Shown: positions 34,560 through 44,259 of the stretch, in pieces
Layout: each line of letters starts with the position of its first letter
How positions within the stretch are numbered: the first letter of the stretch is position 1
DNA from: Fasciolopsis buskii
Lineage: Eukaryota; Platyhelminthes; Trematoda; Plagiorchiida; Fasciolidae
NCBI GenBank assembly: GCA_008360955.1
Contig: LUCM01007969.1
Span: 31,281-95,280, forward strand
Direction: 5' to 3'
DNA: 64,000 nucleotides
Made by a program: the position numbers and the translations under genes
The notes under the pieces: model-generated
Seen by the model: the letters and a program-made list of their open reading frames with translations, nothing else
The model's database searches: none
What the model was told of the DNA's origin: nothing

Positions 34560-35873
34560 AGCAGTAAGACACGCCCCACTGGCCCCCGCCTTTTTCTCAG
34601 AGTTATAACACGTTTCCCGATGAAACAGGTAAAAAAAACGGCAAAGATGAGAACAGGGAAGTGAACCTAACAGACGCAGCAAAGATACGAATGCGGTAGA
34701 AGCAAAAATTACGGAACGCAGTCTAACTGTAATAAAACGCACTCTGTTAATCATTCCGGAGTTGAATAGAAATGATAACACGATCGTCACACTTGTTTCA
34801 TGGCTCACGTGGCCATAGTCTTCAGTAANNNNNNNNNNNNNNNNNNNNNNNNNNNNNNNNNNNNNNNNNNNNNNNNNNNNNNNNNNNNNNNNNNNNNNNN
34901 NNNNNNNNNNNNNNNNNNNNNNNNNNNNNNNNNNNNNNNNNNNNNNNNNNNNNNNNNNNNNNNNNNNNNNNNNNNNNNNNNNNNNNNNNNNNNNNNNNNN
35001 NNNNNNNNNNNNNNNNNNNNNNNNNNNNNNNNNNNNNNNNNNNNNNNNNNNNNNNNNNNNNNNNNNNNNNNNNNNNNNNNNNNNNNNNNNNNNNNNNNNN
35101 NNNNNNNNNNNNNNNNNNNNNNNNNNNNNNNNNNNNNNNNNNNNNNNNNNNNNNNNNNNNNNNNNNNNNNNNNNNNNNNNNNNNNNNNNNNNNNNNNNNN
35201 NNNNNNNNNNNNNNNNNNNNNNNNNNNNNNNNNNNNNNNNNNNNNNNNNNNNNNNNNNNNNNNNNNNNNNNNNNNNNNNNNNNNNNNNNNNNNNNNNNNN
35301 NNNNNNNNNNNNNNNNNNNNNNNNNNNNNNNNNNNNNCCCACACCGCAAGTGCTTCAGTCCAGTGTACGCCGCTCTAGCCTTGGGTATACGCGTGTTCAC
35401 ATCTACTGTCGCGCTGCTATCGTTCGACACGCAGCTACCAAGGTCCATAGTCATTATTTCCTGTCCATTCGGTATGAAGCTCGGGACTACTACTGTCGCC
35501 CAGTTCTGTAACAGCAATTTACCCTTTGAAGGGGCAAACCACATGCCGAATGGAGCTACAGCTCTCACAAGTCTATCTAATACACGTTGCGCGTATTACG
35601 CAAATTCGGACAAGCATACAAGATCTTCTGCGTGATCTTAGTAACAAATTCTCCGCATTTGCTGGTTCGTTGCCTAATTCCTGAAGCCTTCCTAAAGCAT
35701 CCTTCATTACCTCGTCGATGACGAAGTTGAGCAGGAGTGGAAAGAGGGGACACTCCTATCGAAAGTCGCTAGTCGTTTCGATTAAACTTGATGGTTCATC
35801 GTATACCCTTACTTGACCAAAGACATGCCAGTATAACACTCGCAGGAGGTTCACGAACTTTCTATCAATGAAG
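34560..35873 (-). mobile_element. RTE-type LINE, inverted copy spanning a gap
   Basis: The minus-strand 3' end (34,560-34,828) matches 24,520-24,790 but with many one-base insertions, mostly in homopolymers. 35,338-35,873 is the near-identical reverse complement of 23,496-24,031 (RAVAPFGMWFAPSKGKLLLQ, then DEVMKDALGRLQE upstream). The middle is N. The block may be a duplicated or misplaced copy of the 23.5-24.8 kb region. Confidence 0.8.
34829..35337. other. Assembly gap (509 N)
   Basis: Run of N inside the inverted RTE copy. Confidence 1.
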
Positions 35874-36272
35874 AGCACTGAATAGCACCGTTTGATCGAT
35901 TGATTCGATGCCTTTCAAATGGGTGAAAATTATTGGTGGCCGATGACGGCGGATAACTGGCGAACGATCTTGCAACCTCGACTTGCACGAATTATTGAGG
36001 GAATTTGTTTTTGTACAATTAAACCTTATTCAGTCTGGTCACGCTTACGAAATGCTTTGACTTCCCTATCTTTATAATGATACTTTCTGGCAACCTTGCG
36101 TACTCATTCTTTGTATGGCAGCTTGCATCACGACGCAACAGGCAGCGGTCAGTGTTCACTCTACAGCTTAGCACTGTATGGTGATGATAGTGGCGATGTG
36201 CCCCGTTGAATTGCATATTACTTCTCCAACAGTGGCTGGACTGCGCTTACAATCACCCTTTGCATTGTTCTA

Positions 36273-36308
<36 letters not shown>

Positions 36309-37299
36309 GCTTACGATCAGTGACGTGTGGGTGAATAAACAGAGTCCCGGAAGCATGACCGGTTTCGTGGTTTTTGCTGTTTACCAGGAAAACACTAGTT
36401 GTCTTCTTAGTCCAGGTGGACAAAAGACAAATTTAGAATATTCATTCGCCGTTGTTACTAGGTGTCATTTCCTGCATGTGGGTGGAATCGAAAATCCGCG
36501 TTTACTATTTTGAGCAGAACAGTCTCTTTGATAGGATTTCTGGTTGATTGTCTAGAAAAGCTGAATTTCATTTGGATCAGACTCCACAGTCTCTGATGGC
36601 AGATTTCACCTCTGAGTAATTACGAAAGGTCTTATTTCTGGGAAAACGAGGCACGTTGATGGCAGCCGCATGGCTCAAGGAGTTGTGCACTGGTTTCCAT
36701 GATCTGCTCGATTCCAGTTGCCAAGCAACCGTTTGTCAATGGCCGCCAAATCCTTCAAATTCCTAGGGTCGGTTCTACCGCAGAATCACCTGGTGAGGGA
36801 TGGATGTACAACAAAACTAGACAGTGCATGTACATTGTCTCTGTAGCTATGCCTTGTGCTCTGAACGCACAGTGAAATCAACCTCTGAACGAAGATTGAC
36901 AACTTTTGTGCTGCTGTTCGCTCCGCGCTTACTTGAGTGCGAAACAGCCGGCGTACACTTGGTCTGTTCTTACTGCTCACTCGGATGTTGTGACGGTGAA
37001 CAATTAAAAAGCAGCCGAACCGCGCGCAAGTGATTGTTGACTGGGATCCAGTCTTGCAGGGCAGGCTCGACTCGTACTCGAAGCAGTCCTAACGCCAGTG
37101 GGACCACTAGCAATGCAGGCCGGATCACTAGACATTTGAGTGAGTCTAGAGGAAGAGGTTGTATCTTGGCTGCGCAGTGATTAGTGAAGTGTTATCTTGT
37201 GTGCCAGTTTCGGAGTTGCCCCATACATGTCTTAGAAGTCCGAAGAGTTCTAACTAGTGCATCCTGTCATATTCCATTCAGGAAGCAAATAGATGGAGT
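35874..37299. other. No recognisable feature apart from a microsatellite
   Basis: Open frames are short and without family signature. A (TA)n run sits at 36,272-36,309. Confidence 0.4.
36272..36309. repeat. (TA)n microsatellite
   Basis: Imperfect run of TA dinucleotides with one CA interruption. Confidence 0.95.
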
Positions 37300-37469
37300 G
37301 AATATTTGTGTGTTACCTTGCAAACTGGGCATTCAGTGACTGGTCCTCAGCAGGTTATAAGTTCATCAGACCGTCCTCATCTCTGTTCAGTGCGTACAAC
37401 TGTTAACCTTACACTAACGAGCTCCAGTTGCAGTTCCTGCTTCACAACACCATCTGCTCATTACAGAAA

Positions 37470-37790
37470 AAAGAATGAGGAGTATTATAAGATCGGTTTC
37501 AAAGTGGTAAGTCGAAGAACTGTCCAGAGGAACAAAGGTCTCGAATGCAAGAACGCCACAGACTACGTCACTGAACCATATCACCTATTGTATCTAATCA
37601 TTGCTTCAGAGGATCTCGTGGAACCCAACCCGATAGTCTGACTGCACCTACGCGAGCCTGACCACGCTTTCATGCTTTTTACCCATGTCATCGACTGGCC
37701 ACCTCCAGTCATCTCGCAGCCATTACCTGCCTCAAACAGCAGCCTACAGTGAGGGAGGCGTACTGGGACCATGCACAAAATCTGTCCTAA
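37470..37790 (+). repeat. Dispersed repeat, family B, copy 2
   Basis: Resembles 4,100-4,330 on the same strand, and its 37,690-37,735 part is the reverse complement of 8,045-8,090. Non-coding. Boundaries are approximate. Confidence 0.5.
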
Positions 37791-38089
37791 TCATCTTAGT
37801 CCAGTCTGATCTCTAATTGAAGAGATCTCCAGAGAAATTCATTTTATTTAACCGACCTGCATATACGAACAGTCGACGCCGAGTGAGTGCTTACGGCGAT
37901 GTTCCACTCGAATTTACCATGAGAACACGGTGTTCGTCAGGGGTACCTATATCACTTTTTCTTTTAAATTGTCATTGAAATGAATAAAAATATTGCCCAA
38001 TCCACGTATAGATGTAGTGACATCGGTATTTGCTCAAGCAGAACATTGTTTTGCATGGAATATGCGAATAACGTTGTGCTACTGAGTGA

Positions 38090-38410
38090 AGATCCAAGTA
38101 AGTAACAGGTTTCTCCTAATCGCCTGAGCGATAGTGTAGGTGTTTGGAATTCTTTGACACCTTCGAAGTGTAAAGTACTGTTGCAGGATTGGTTTGGCTC
38201 CAAGCCGAACCTCATTCTTACAGAGGAACAACTGGGTGAGGCGAACAGACCTAGTTACTCGGGTAGTTGTATCTTATCTGGTAGTCGTGTGTCGGGTGAA
38301 GTGTTTTCGCGCATACAGAAGGCCTGATTGATCTGTGCTGATTTGAGGCACTTTTGGCGTTGGCGTGACATCCGGTTATCAAGCAAAGGTCGACTATACG
38401 CAGCTATACG
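38090..38410 (+). mobile_element. RTE C-terminal fragment, decayed
   Basis: The reading TPSKCKVLLQDWFGSKPNLIL, SGSCILSGSRVSGEVFSRIQ and LRHFWRWRDIRLSSKGRLYA follows the RTE blocks APSKCKVLLQDW, LG.CVSNDGS..V..RISKA and LKHLWRRPDISLK. Stops and lost blocks show it is old. Confidence 0.75.
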
Positions 38411-38589
38411 GTTCCTAAACATAACCGGTGAGAGCCGAAAATGTACGAACACTTTCGGTGTTTGAATATCGTTGTCTTTGTAGTATTGGTAGAATATAGT
38501 ATGAGAATTTTGTGAATAACTGACAGGTCAGGCGTAAATTGCCTAGGGTTCAGTCCTTGATTGATCCCAGGAGTCTTGTTAACTCGAAT

Positions 38590-39270
38590 GTCAACCATCC
38601 TGGAAGACGTACAGGGTCAGTCCATCTGGTCCATCTGCCTTATACCTTTTAAGAAAACCTTCGTTTCAAGTGGTACTCACTAACATTGGCGCATTTCCAT
38701 GCATAAGTGGAAAACCCACATTGGCTGTGGGCTAACTATGTTCTAAGACGTTTCACCCAACTCTCCAACCGACACCTCTGAGAGTGAATCAGTGTGCCGT
38801 CGAATTCTTTAATCGCACGGCTTACGCTCGGCTTCCGTAGACCAGTGTTCCTAATCAGTTGGTAAAGACTGCGACTATTGCTGACAGCTCGTCTTTTCCA
38901 TTTCCCTGTCCACCACCGCTTACGGTCATTTCTCAGTTTCTTGGTTACTTGGCGTTTCAGGGGTTTACTCGTCTCACTGTATGTTGCATCCGGGCGGCCG
39001 GATGTTTGAGCATCTCCCAGGGCAACTGAAGTTCATTGTATCCATCATTTCTGAGATCTACGTGTCCTGGAGTCGCGTCGCAGTTGCTCCTAAACGCAGA
39101 GCTTCTTTGATCTGCTCCCCAGGTTCGTTCGGAACGTGAGAATTTTGTTGAGACGAAAACCGCATTGAAATCGATTGGAACTGAAGTCGGTGGTTATCAT
39201 CTAGAACCACTTGTGCAGGACATGTAGTTTTCGTGTTGATGTGACCCTAGACCAGGCGCAAACAAAAGCG
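38590..39270 (-). mobile_element. RTE fragment, linker to pre-RT, second subfamily
   Basis: Minus-strand reading ETSKPLKRQVTKKLRNDRKR followed by WWTGKW, NSRSLYQLIRNTG and QRCRLESWVKR matches the RTE linker. FLKRYKADGPDGLTLYVF, near 38,600-38,670, matches the pre-RT block (FLKRGKAAGPDELPSFLF). It is related to the scrap at 31.9 kb and less so to the 28-kb element. Confidence 0.7.
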
Positions 39271-39479
39271 AACACAGATATGGACTAGAATGATTGAGAT
39301 TCTTCGATTGATTCAGACCACCGGTAACCGATGACAATGCGATAAATTTGAGTCCAACGCTATGAATGCGGAGGAGGCCAGATAAGTGGATATCGCTTTT
39401 TATGACAAAAATTTGTGTTCATCAGAAACAATCTTTGGTTAAGATAACTTAGGATGCGACGACCTTCGTTGTCAGTGTT

Positions 39480-40087
39480 ATCAGCTGGGAGCGAAGATCG
39501 TCCTCCTATGTGGCGTTCGGTCCCGCTAGGTGGCCAAGTTCGGAGTTAACATCACCGGCAACGTTCACAGGTTCTCCTTCGGAGTAGTCGAGATGACTCC
39601 CGGTAGTGCTGGTCTTTGTCCTCGGGAGATCTAGAATCAGTGGGTGGACTAGAGTGTCATTCGAAGCATACGGTTGTGTTCATTGGCACCTGTGTATGAG
39701 CGGTATACTGGAAAACCAGGATGTCTAGCCCCATCCAAAGGGCTTGTGAACTGAATAGTCAGTCACAGGTTTCCATTGGGTTAAGTGACCCTCAGATCGT
39801 TCTACTGCTCTGTGGGTTAGACTATTTGATCAAAGGTTTAGTGTAAAGTCCCCTAAAACAACGCTCTACTTCGGTCTGGACAACCGGGTCGTATCGAGCC
39901 CACAGAAGTAACATGGATCCCAATGGATTGCCGATAAAATAGAGATAGAGAATGGTAGAACTTGCACATGTGGTTAACTGTTATTTCTTTTATCTTTCCT
40001 CTTTCTTGGTCATTGTTTTCACCCTTCGCCACGATTTCGATGGCACATGATCCGTAATCAGATTTGTGCTATATATATATATATATT
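39480..40087 (+). repeat. Dispersed repeat, family A, copy 2, ending in (TA)n
   Basis: Same family as 12,900-13,466. Shared blocks include aagtgaccctcagatcgttctac, ctctacttcggtctgg.caaccgggt.gta and tggcacatgatc..aatcagatttgt, ending in a (TA)n run at 40,070-40,087. Confidence 0.65.
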
Positions 40088-40199
40088 TACATAATGAGTG
40101 CGCTCGAACAAACGATGAACCTTCAATCAGCTGTTGTTTGCACGTACAGAACCCTTCAAGTGAAACACACACAAACAACCGTTTACCGGGATCTAGTTC

Positions 40200-40345
40200 T
40201 ATAATGCACGCTCTGCTAGCGTGATCAGAGCGATCCCAACGCTAGCCTGACCACGAGCGCCCAAAATCGGGTTACCGGACAAGCGAAGAGTAAAGCGAGA
40301 GAATGAGATGTCTACACGTTTCGGTGGTATAGCACACATCTATTT
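40200..40345 (+). repeat. Dispersed repeat shared with 8.2 kb
   Basis: It shares cacgagcgcccaaaatcggg.tacc and gcgaagagtaaagcgagag with 8,230-8,290 in the same orientation. Non-coding. Confidence 0.5.
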
Positions 40346-42351
40346 CAAAAGCTTCAGTAGTTCTGGCTGGGGCCTTGTCTGACTGGGCGTGCAGACATTA
40401 AGGGCAGTAAAATGAAGTGAACACTTCGGTTTAAGTACTGCCTGTAAACTATTTCTTCCTTTCCCCTTAATGCTGCCACCAGATATATCTGTCGAGCTAC
40501 AGTTCTTTGTGGTAACTTCCATGGTTCATACATTGGTAGAGGGAAAATTAGAAAGGTCCTTTGCGGAAAGTATATTAGACGTATCTGGACGATCGATACT
40601 TCGCGGCTGCCCACATCGCAGAAGGGTCTTACCCACAAGGCAATGGAGCACGGGAACTCGAAGCAGGCGCATGCTTGTCATTACCCACTCTGCTCGAAGC
40701 AATGGATAGCGTCATCCGGATTATCCTACGCGACGACCGATGCAGTATGGAATTCATTGGGTTTTTTTAAAGATACTGGTCCGGAGTCTACCCTCTAAGC
40801 AGGAGGACGACTTGGGTCCTCAACCAAACCTTTTGATCTTAACAAGGACTTGTCCGCAAGGTAACTTGGAGTGGCTGAGTGGGAGCCCTTCTGTTTGGGT
40901 CATTTACCCTTCTTTTCATTTTTCCGATTGAGTTGCCAGCTCAAGTCAAGACTCATGCTGGGAAACCAGAAAACTGCTTCGCCAGCCGTCTGCCCATTGA
41001 CTTTCCAGGCATGATTGAATTTTCGTCTTGAGATAAACCATACTATATCTCGCATTGGGTCATGGTGACACGTAGGTCGTCACACCACGTCAAAGTCTAG
41101 TCTCAGTTTACGTGCCCTTCGGATGGGGCTAAACATTGAGTGACGAGTACACTCCTTTCCCCATAGATACCGGTGAGCACAGAACCGTACGCTTCGCACG
41201 ACGTTCTTGGTTGGTTTGGAATCTGGGCTTAGCCGTCTCTCCTAGACTGTTTACTAAATATCAGGTCAACTCGGTGGAGAGTGTCGGGCATTTCACTTTG
41301 TCCTTGCGCTAGTGAAAGCACCTTCATCGCGAGAACGCAGTGCATAGGGCTTCCTTATTGTAGGCTATTTGTGGCTTATGGCCATTTTGGAGCATTTCGA
41401 AAGGCGTTCAAGGCATGTGGGGCGGTCTCGGGATCTGAGACGACCACCCCCAACCATCCTGAGGCATTTCGAAGTGGATACACATTTGGGCTTATGAAAT
41501 GCGTCCAGTTTATCTACTACTGACGCTGTCTTCAGCCAAACCTACCTAGGTGCAGTTATTCGCGGTATCTTCCATGACCCCTATATCGAAATAAGTTAGT
41601 AAGATCCCTCACTGCAAGATTGCTGTAGGTGCCGAACGATCGATAACTGCAGCTCTCCACACCACGAGGTTTTTCTTTGGTATCTTACCAGAACTTTAGA
41701 CTCGAAAGTCTAATTCACGAAGTACCGAGGCGTTAACTTAGCAGGCAAACATGACTAAAGCGCCCGAGGGGGTCCGTCATGTGATGAACTCACCGTCGTT
41801 CATATGCATGTTTGTTTTCCTTGGCGCAAGAGTTAGCGTTCCACCTTCGTATCTTTTTCTTCATGTACCCAGTGAAGCAAATGAAAAGGCATAGGATAGC
41901 ATCTTTTGGCTTGGGAATTGCTCGGCTTAGATGCGCGGTAGCTACCCAATAAATTGCGACGGCTATCTAGAGGAACCCCAAATTTCCCACCTATTAACTG
42001 CTTGTATTCCCCTTTGCTTGATGTAATGGCTTCTCCAGGGCATAAAAAGTTGGTTCTACTGCACCAGATGTTACCCAGACAACTGAATCTTTGACATTAG
42101 ATTCTGCCTATCCTCTGCCCGTTGACTTTAGGACTGATTTAATCTTCAGCTGAAGAAAACCATCTCCTGTAGCTCTTTGGCTAGCGGAAGCACGCATCTG
42201 AACAAATCGAGTCAAGATGCATTGTCGTTGTAATGGGGTGGCATGGTGTGAATAGCTGGAGATCACAGTTATGATCACTTATTGTTCTGTGTGGTTTAGG
42301 CACAACAAACGACGGCGCTGGAAATGCTCGTCTCCATATTTGTATTCATTG
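40346..42351. other. No recognisable feature
   Basis: About 2 kb upstream of the first OTUD6 exon found. The missing N-terminal OTUD6 exon could lie here, but I could not recognise one. Short open frames only. Confidence 0.4.
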
Positions 42352-42375
42352 ATATATATATATATATATATATAT
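42352..42375. repeat. (TA)n microsatellite
   Basis: Run of about twelve TA units, 135 bases upstream of an OTUD6 exon. Confidence 0.95.
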
Positions 42376-42510
42376 CTGTCTTCTCGTTTTTAATTAGTTG
42401 ATTTACATTGGTTTGAACTTCTTTGTTCTAAATTTGACTGTGTTTGTTGCTCATCGAAAGCCATACTTACCTCACTCGTCCTATATTAAAGTTAAATGTT
42501 TCCTTTGTAG

Positions 42511-42577
42511 GTTCGGCCAGCCATGCCGGTGAATGCGTTGTCGTCTGATCTACCGAAGAATATTGCAGGGGAGGATG
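42511..42577 (+). CDS. OTUD6B: OTUD6-type deubiquitinase, exon a (N-terminal region)
   Basis: This gene encodes an ovarian-tumour (OTU) domain cysteine protease of the OTUD6A/B group, which removes ubiquitin from proteins; OTUD6B has been linked to translation initiation and proteasome function. The exon starts after a clear acceptor (tttcctttgtag) and reads VRPAMPVNALSSDLPKNIAGED plus one base. It ends at a gtagta donor. Exon a alone is not diagnostic, but it joins exon b in frame across a 41-nt intron whose unspliced reading hits a stop (taa at 42,588). The six exons total 750 nt, giving 249 residues and a stop, against about 290 in the human protein. So one or more exons encoding the N-terminal coiled coil are missing upstream. 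Confidence 0.75.
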
Positions 42578-42618
42578 GTAGTAAGATTAAAGAATTTGTG
42601 AACATATCCGAGTTTTAG
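42578..42618 (+). other. 41-nt micro-intron in OTUD6
   Basis: Bases gtagtaag...ttttag form a GT-AG intron. Removing it joins GAG GAT G to AA TCA TCA and keeps the frame, while retaining it introduces a stop. Very short introns are known from flatworm genes. Confidence 0.75.
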
Positions 42619-42818
42619 AATCATCATGCAGGCCCATTGGTCATAACAAATCTAGCCGAGCAGCTCGCCGACGTGAAAAACGAGCTGCGGAACGTCACGC
42701 TCAGGAAAAGGCGGTGGCGAAGTTGTGTGATCCTGTAACCGCATCAAATAGTGTCAGGTCAATAGAATTGAGTAAAATTGAGAAACATTTGGCAAACCGT
42801 AAATTGCGTCTTTACGAG
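42619..42818 (+). CDS. OTUD6B: OTUD6-type deubiquitinase, exon b (basic helix before the OTU domain)
   Basis: The exon reads ESSCRPIGHNKSSRAARRRE (the first codon is split) then KRAAERHAQEKAVAKL and ends IEKHLANRKLRLYE before gtaagt. Human OTUD6B has the same layout: a basic segment (ISKAQKRREKKAALEKERE) and then ESEKLAQILAARQLEIKQ directly before the catalytic loop. The exon ends in phase 0, which fits exon c starting VPSDGDC. Confidence 0.85.
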
Positions 42819-43429
42819 GTAAGTGCAGATTTAACCCATTTGTTATCACTAGCTTAGTTTTAGTTGAAATTTATCTGAGAACTGTTTGCGAGTACAGTCG
42901 CAGATTCCTCAGACTTTTAAAGGTACTCTCCTTATCCCGAGAAACCCAAAAATACCTCCGATTGTCGGGTGGTTATTCGCAAGCTATGATTTTCTTTGCG
43001 TCGGCAATTGATCGCCTTTTTATTGACTAGCATTTGTGACCAATCAGAGCACAGAGCGCGTCAGTTCCGTCCACCACCGGGCATATACGGGGAGCTTAGC
43101 GAATTTCTATCCACCGCTTTTACTCGTATCGTTGAATGATTTCGTTTCAGAGTTCTTTTCGTTGGATTCTTGAAAACATCATCCCTTAGCATTTTTATTA
43201 AATTGGCCTACCGCGACTGTTAAATAAAGTCCTTGGCACGACTATTATCAATACGTACCAATTTTGGACTCGTAATTGCAAAAGCCGTTCGGGCCTTTCT
43301 AACTCTAGGAGGAAAACAAAGCGAAACCACTCTTTGTAGATCCCATAAACCCGCCCACTCCACACACGTGGAAGTGTAAACTGTCTGGCGCTGTCCAACA
43401 AGGCGACTGACAGCCAGCCTAGAGATGGT

Positions 43430-43850
43430 TACATCCTAATTCCAAGCCAACCTAGGACATCACGTGAAGCGTATGGTTGTGCGATCACCGACATTTGTGG
43501 CGGAGGAATTTACTGATCACCCAGGATGTTTAGCTCTACCCATGGGCGTATAGGCTGAACACTTAATCACCGGTTCCCAGTAGGTTACGAGACCGTCACA
43601 CCCTTCCGTCGTCCCGTGGGTTAGACTATTCGGTCAAGGCCTCCGAATAGAGCCATTCAAGTTAAACATCCACTTCGATTTTAGCAACTCCGTAGTATCA
43701 TGGTCCTCAATGATATGAGAACAAAGAATGGGAGAACTAGCACATACGTTGGACTCTGCGCAGTGTTTCTTTATCTTTCTGTCTTGTTGTTTCCCTTTTT
43801 ATCTGGGGTGCCAATGGCTCTTAATCTGTAGAGAGATTTATGTTAGAATA
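43430..43850 (+). repeat. Dispersed repeat, family A, copy 3
   Basis: It shares tgggttagactatt.g.tcaagg, aa.atccacttcgattt.agcaac and agaatgggagaact.gcacat with the 39.5-kb copy. It lies in the intron between OTUD6 exons b and c, and its AT tail is reduced. Confidence 0.6.
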
Positions 43851-44259
43851 TATGTAAACCGTCAATGGGTGGATGAGAACGATTTCTTTTTATGACCAGT
43901 TTTACTATACTATACAAAGTGTATGGTGTTCTGCAAGGAGTATGGTACTAACTCCCGGTACCCTCGATAACTCAATACTGGCGCTCTTAAGATCACACAC
44001 CACAACCCTGGTTGCAATGCGAAAGTTTATTACATTTTTACTTCATGCTTCACGCAGGAGTGGAGTGGGAGAGGCATGCCCCGTAGCACCTAAGGCTCGC
44101 CACGCTAGAGGAAGGTGACTGAAACTTGAGGTGGCATAAAACCATATGAATTCTCAGTAGTTTAGGCGAGGTATCGAACTGCGGGACAGCTAATTTCCGT
44201 TTTCATTTCGTCCGTGATTCTCGTCTTCAAAACACAGTGTTTGGGAGATTTTGTTTCTT

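Noticed and set aside
34551..35568. Long minus-strand open frames across the second N run
   Set aside because: Artefacts of N; the real content is an inverted RTE copy on both sides of the gap.
42590..42600. Reading the OTUD6 first two exons as one continuous exon
   Set aside because: An in-frame stop at 42,588-42,590 interrupts it; removing a 41-nt GT-AG intron restores the frame.
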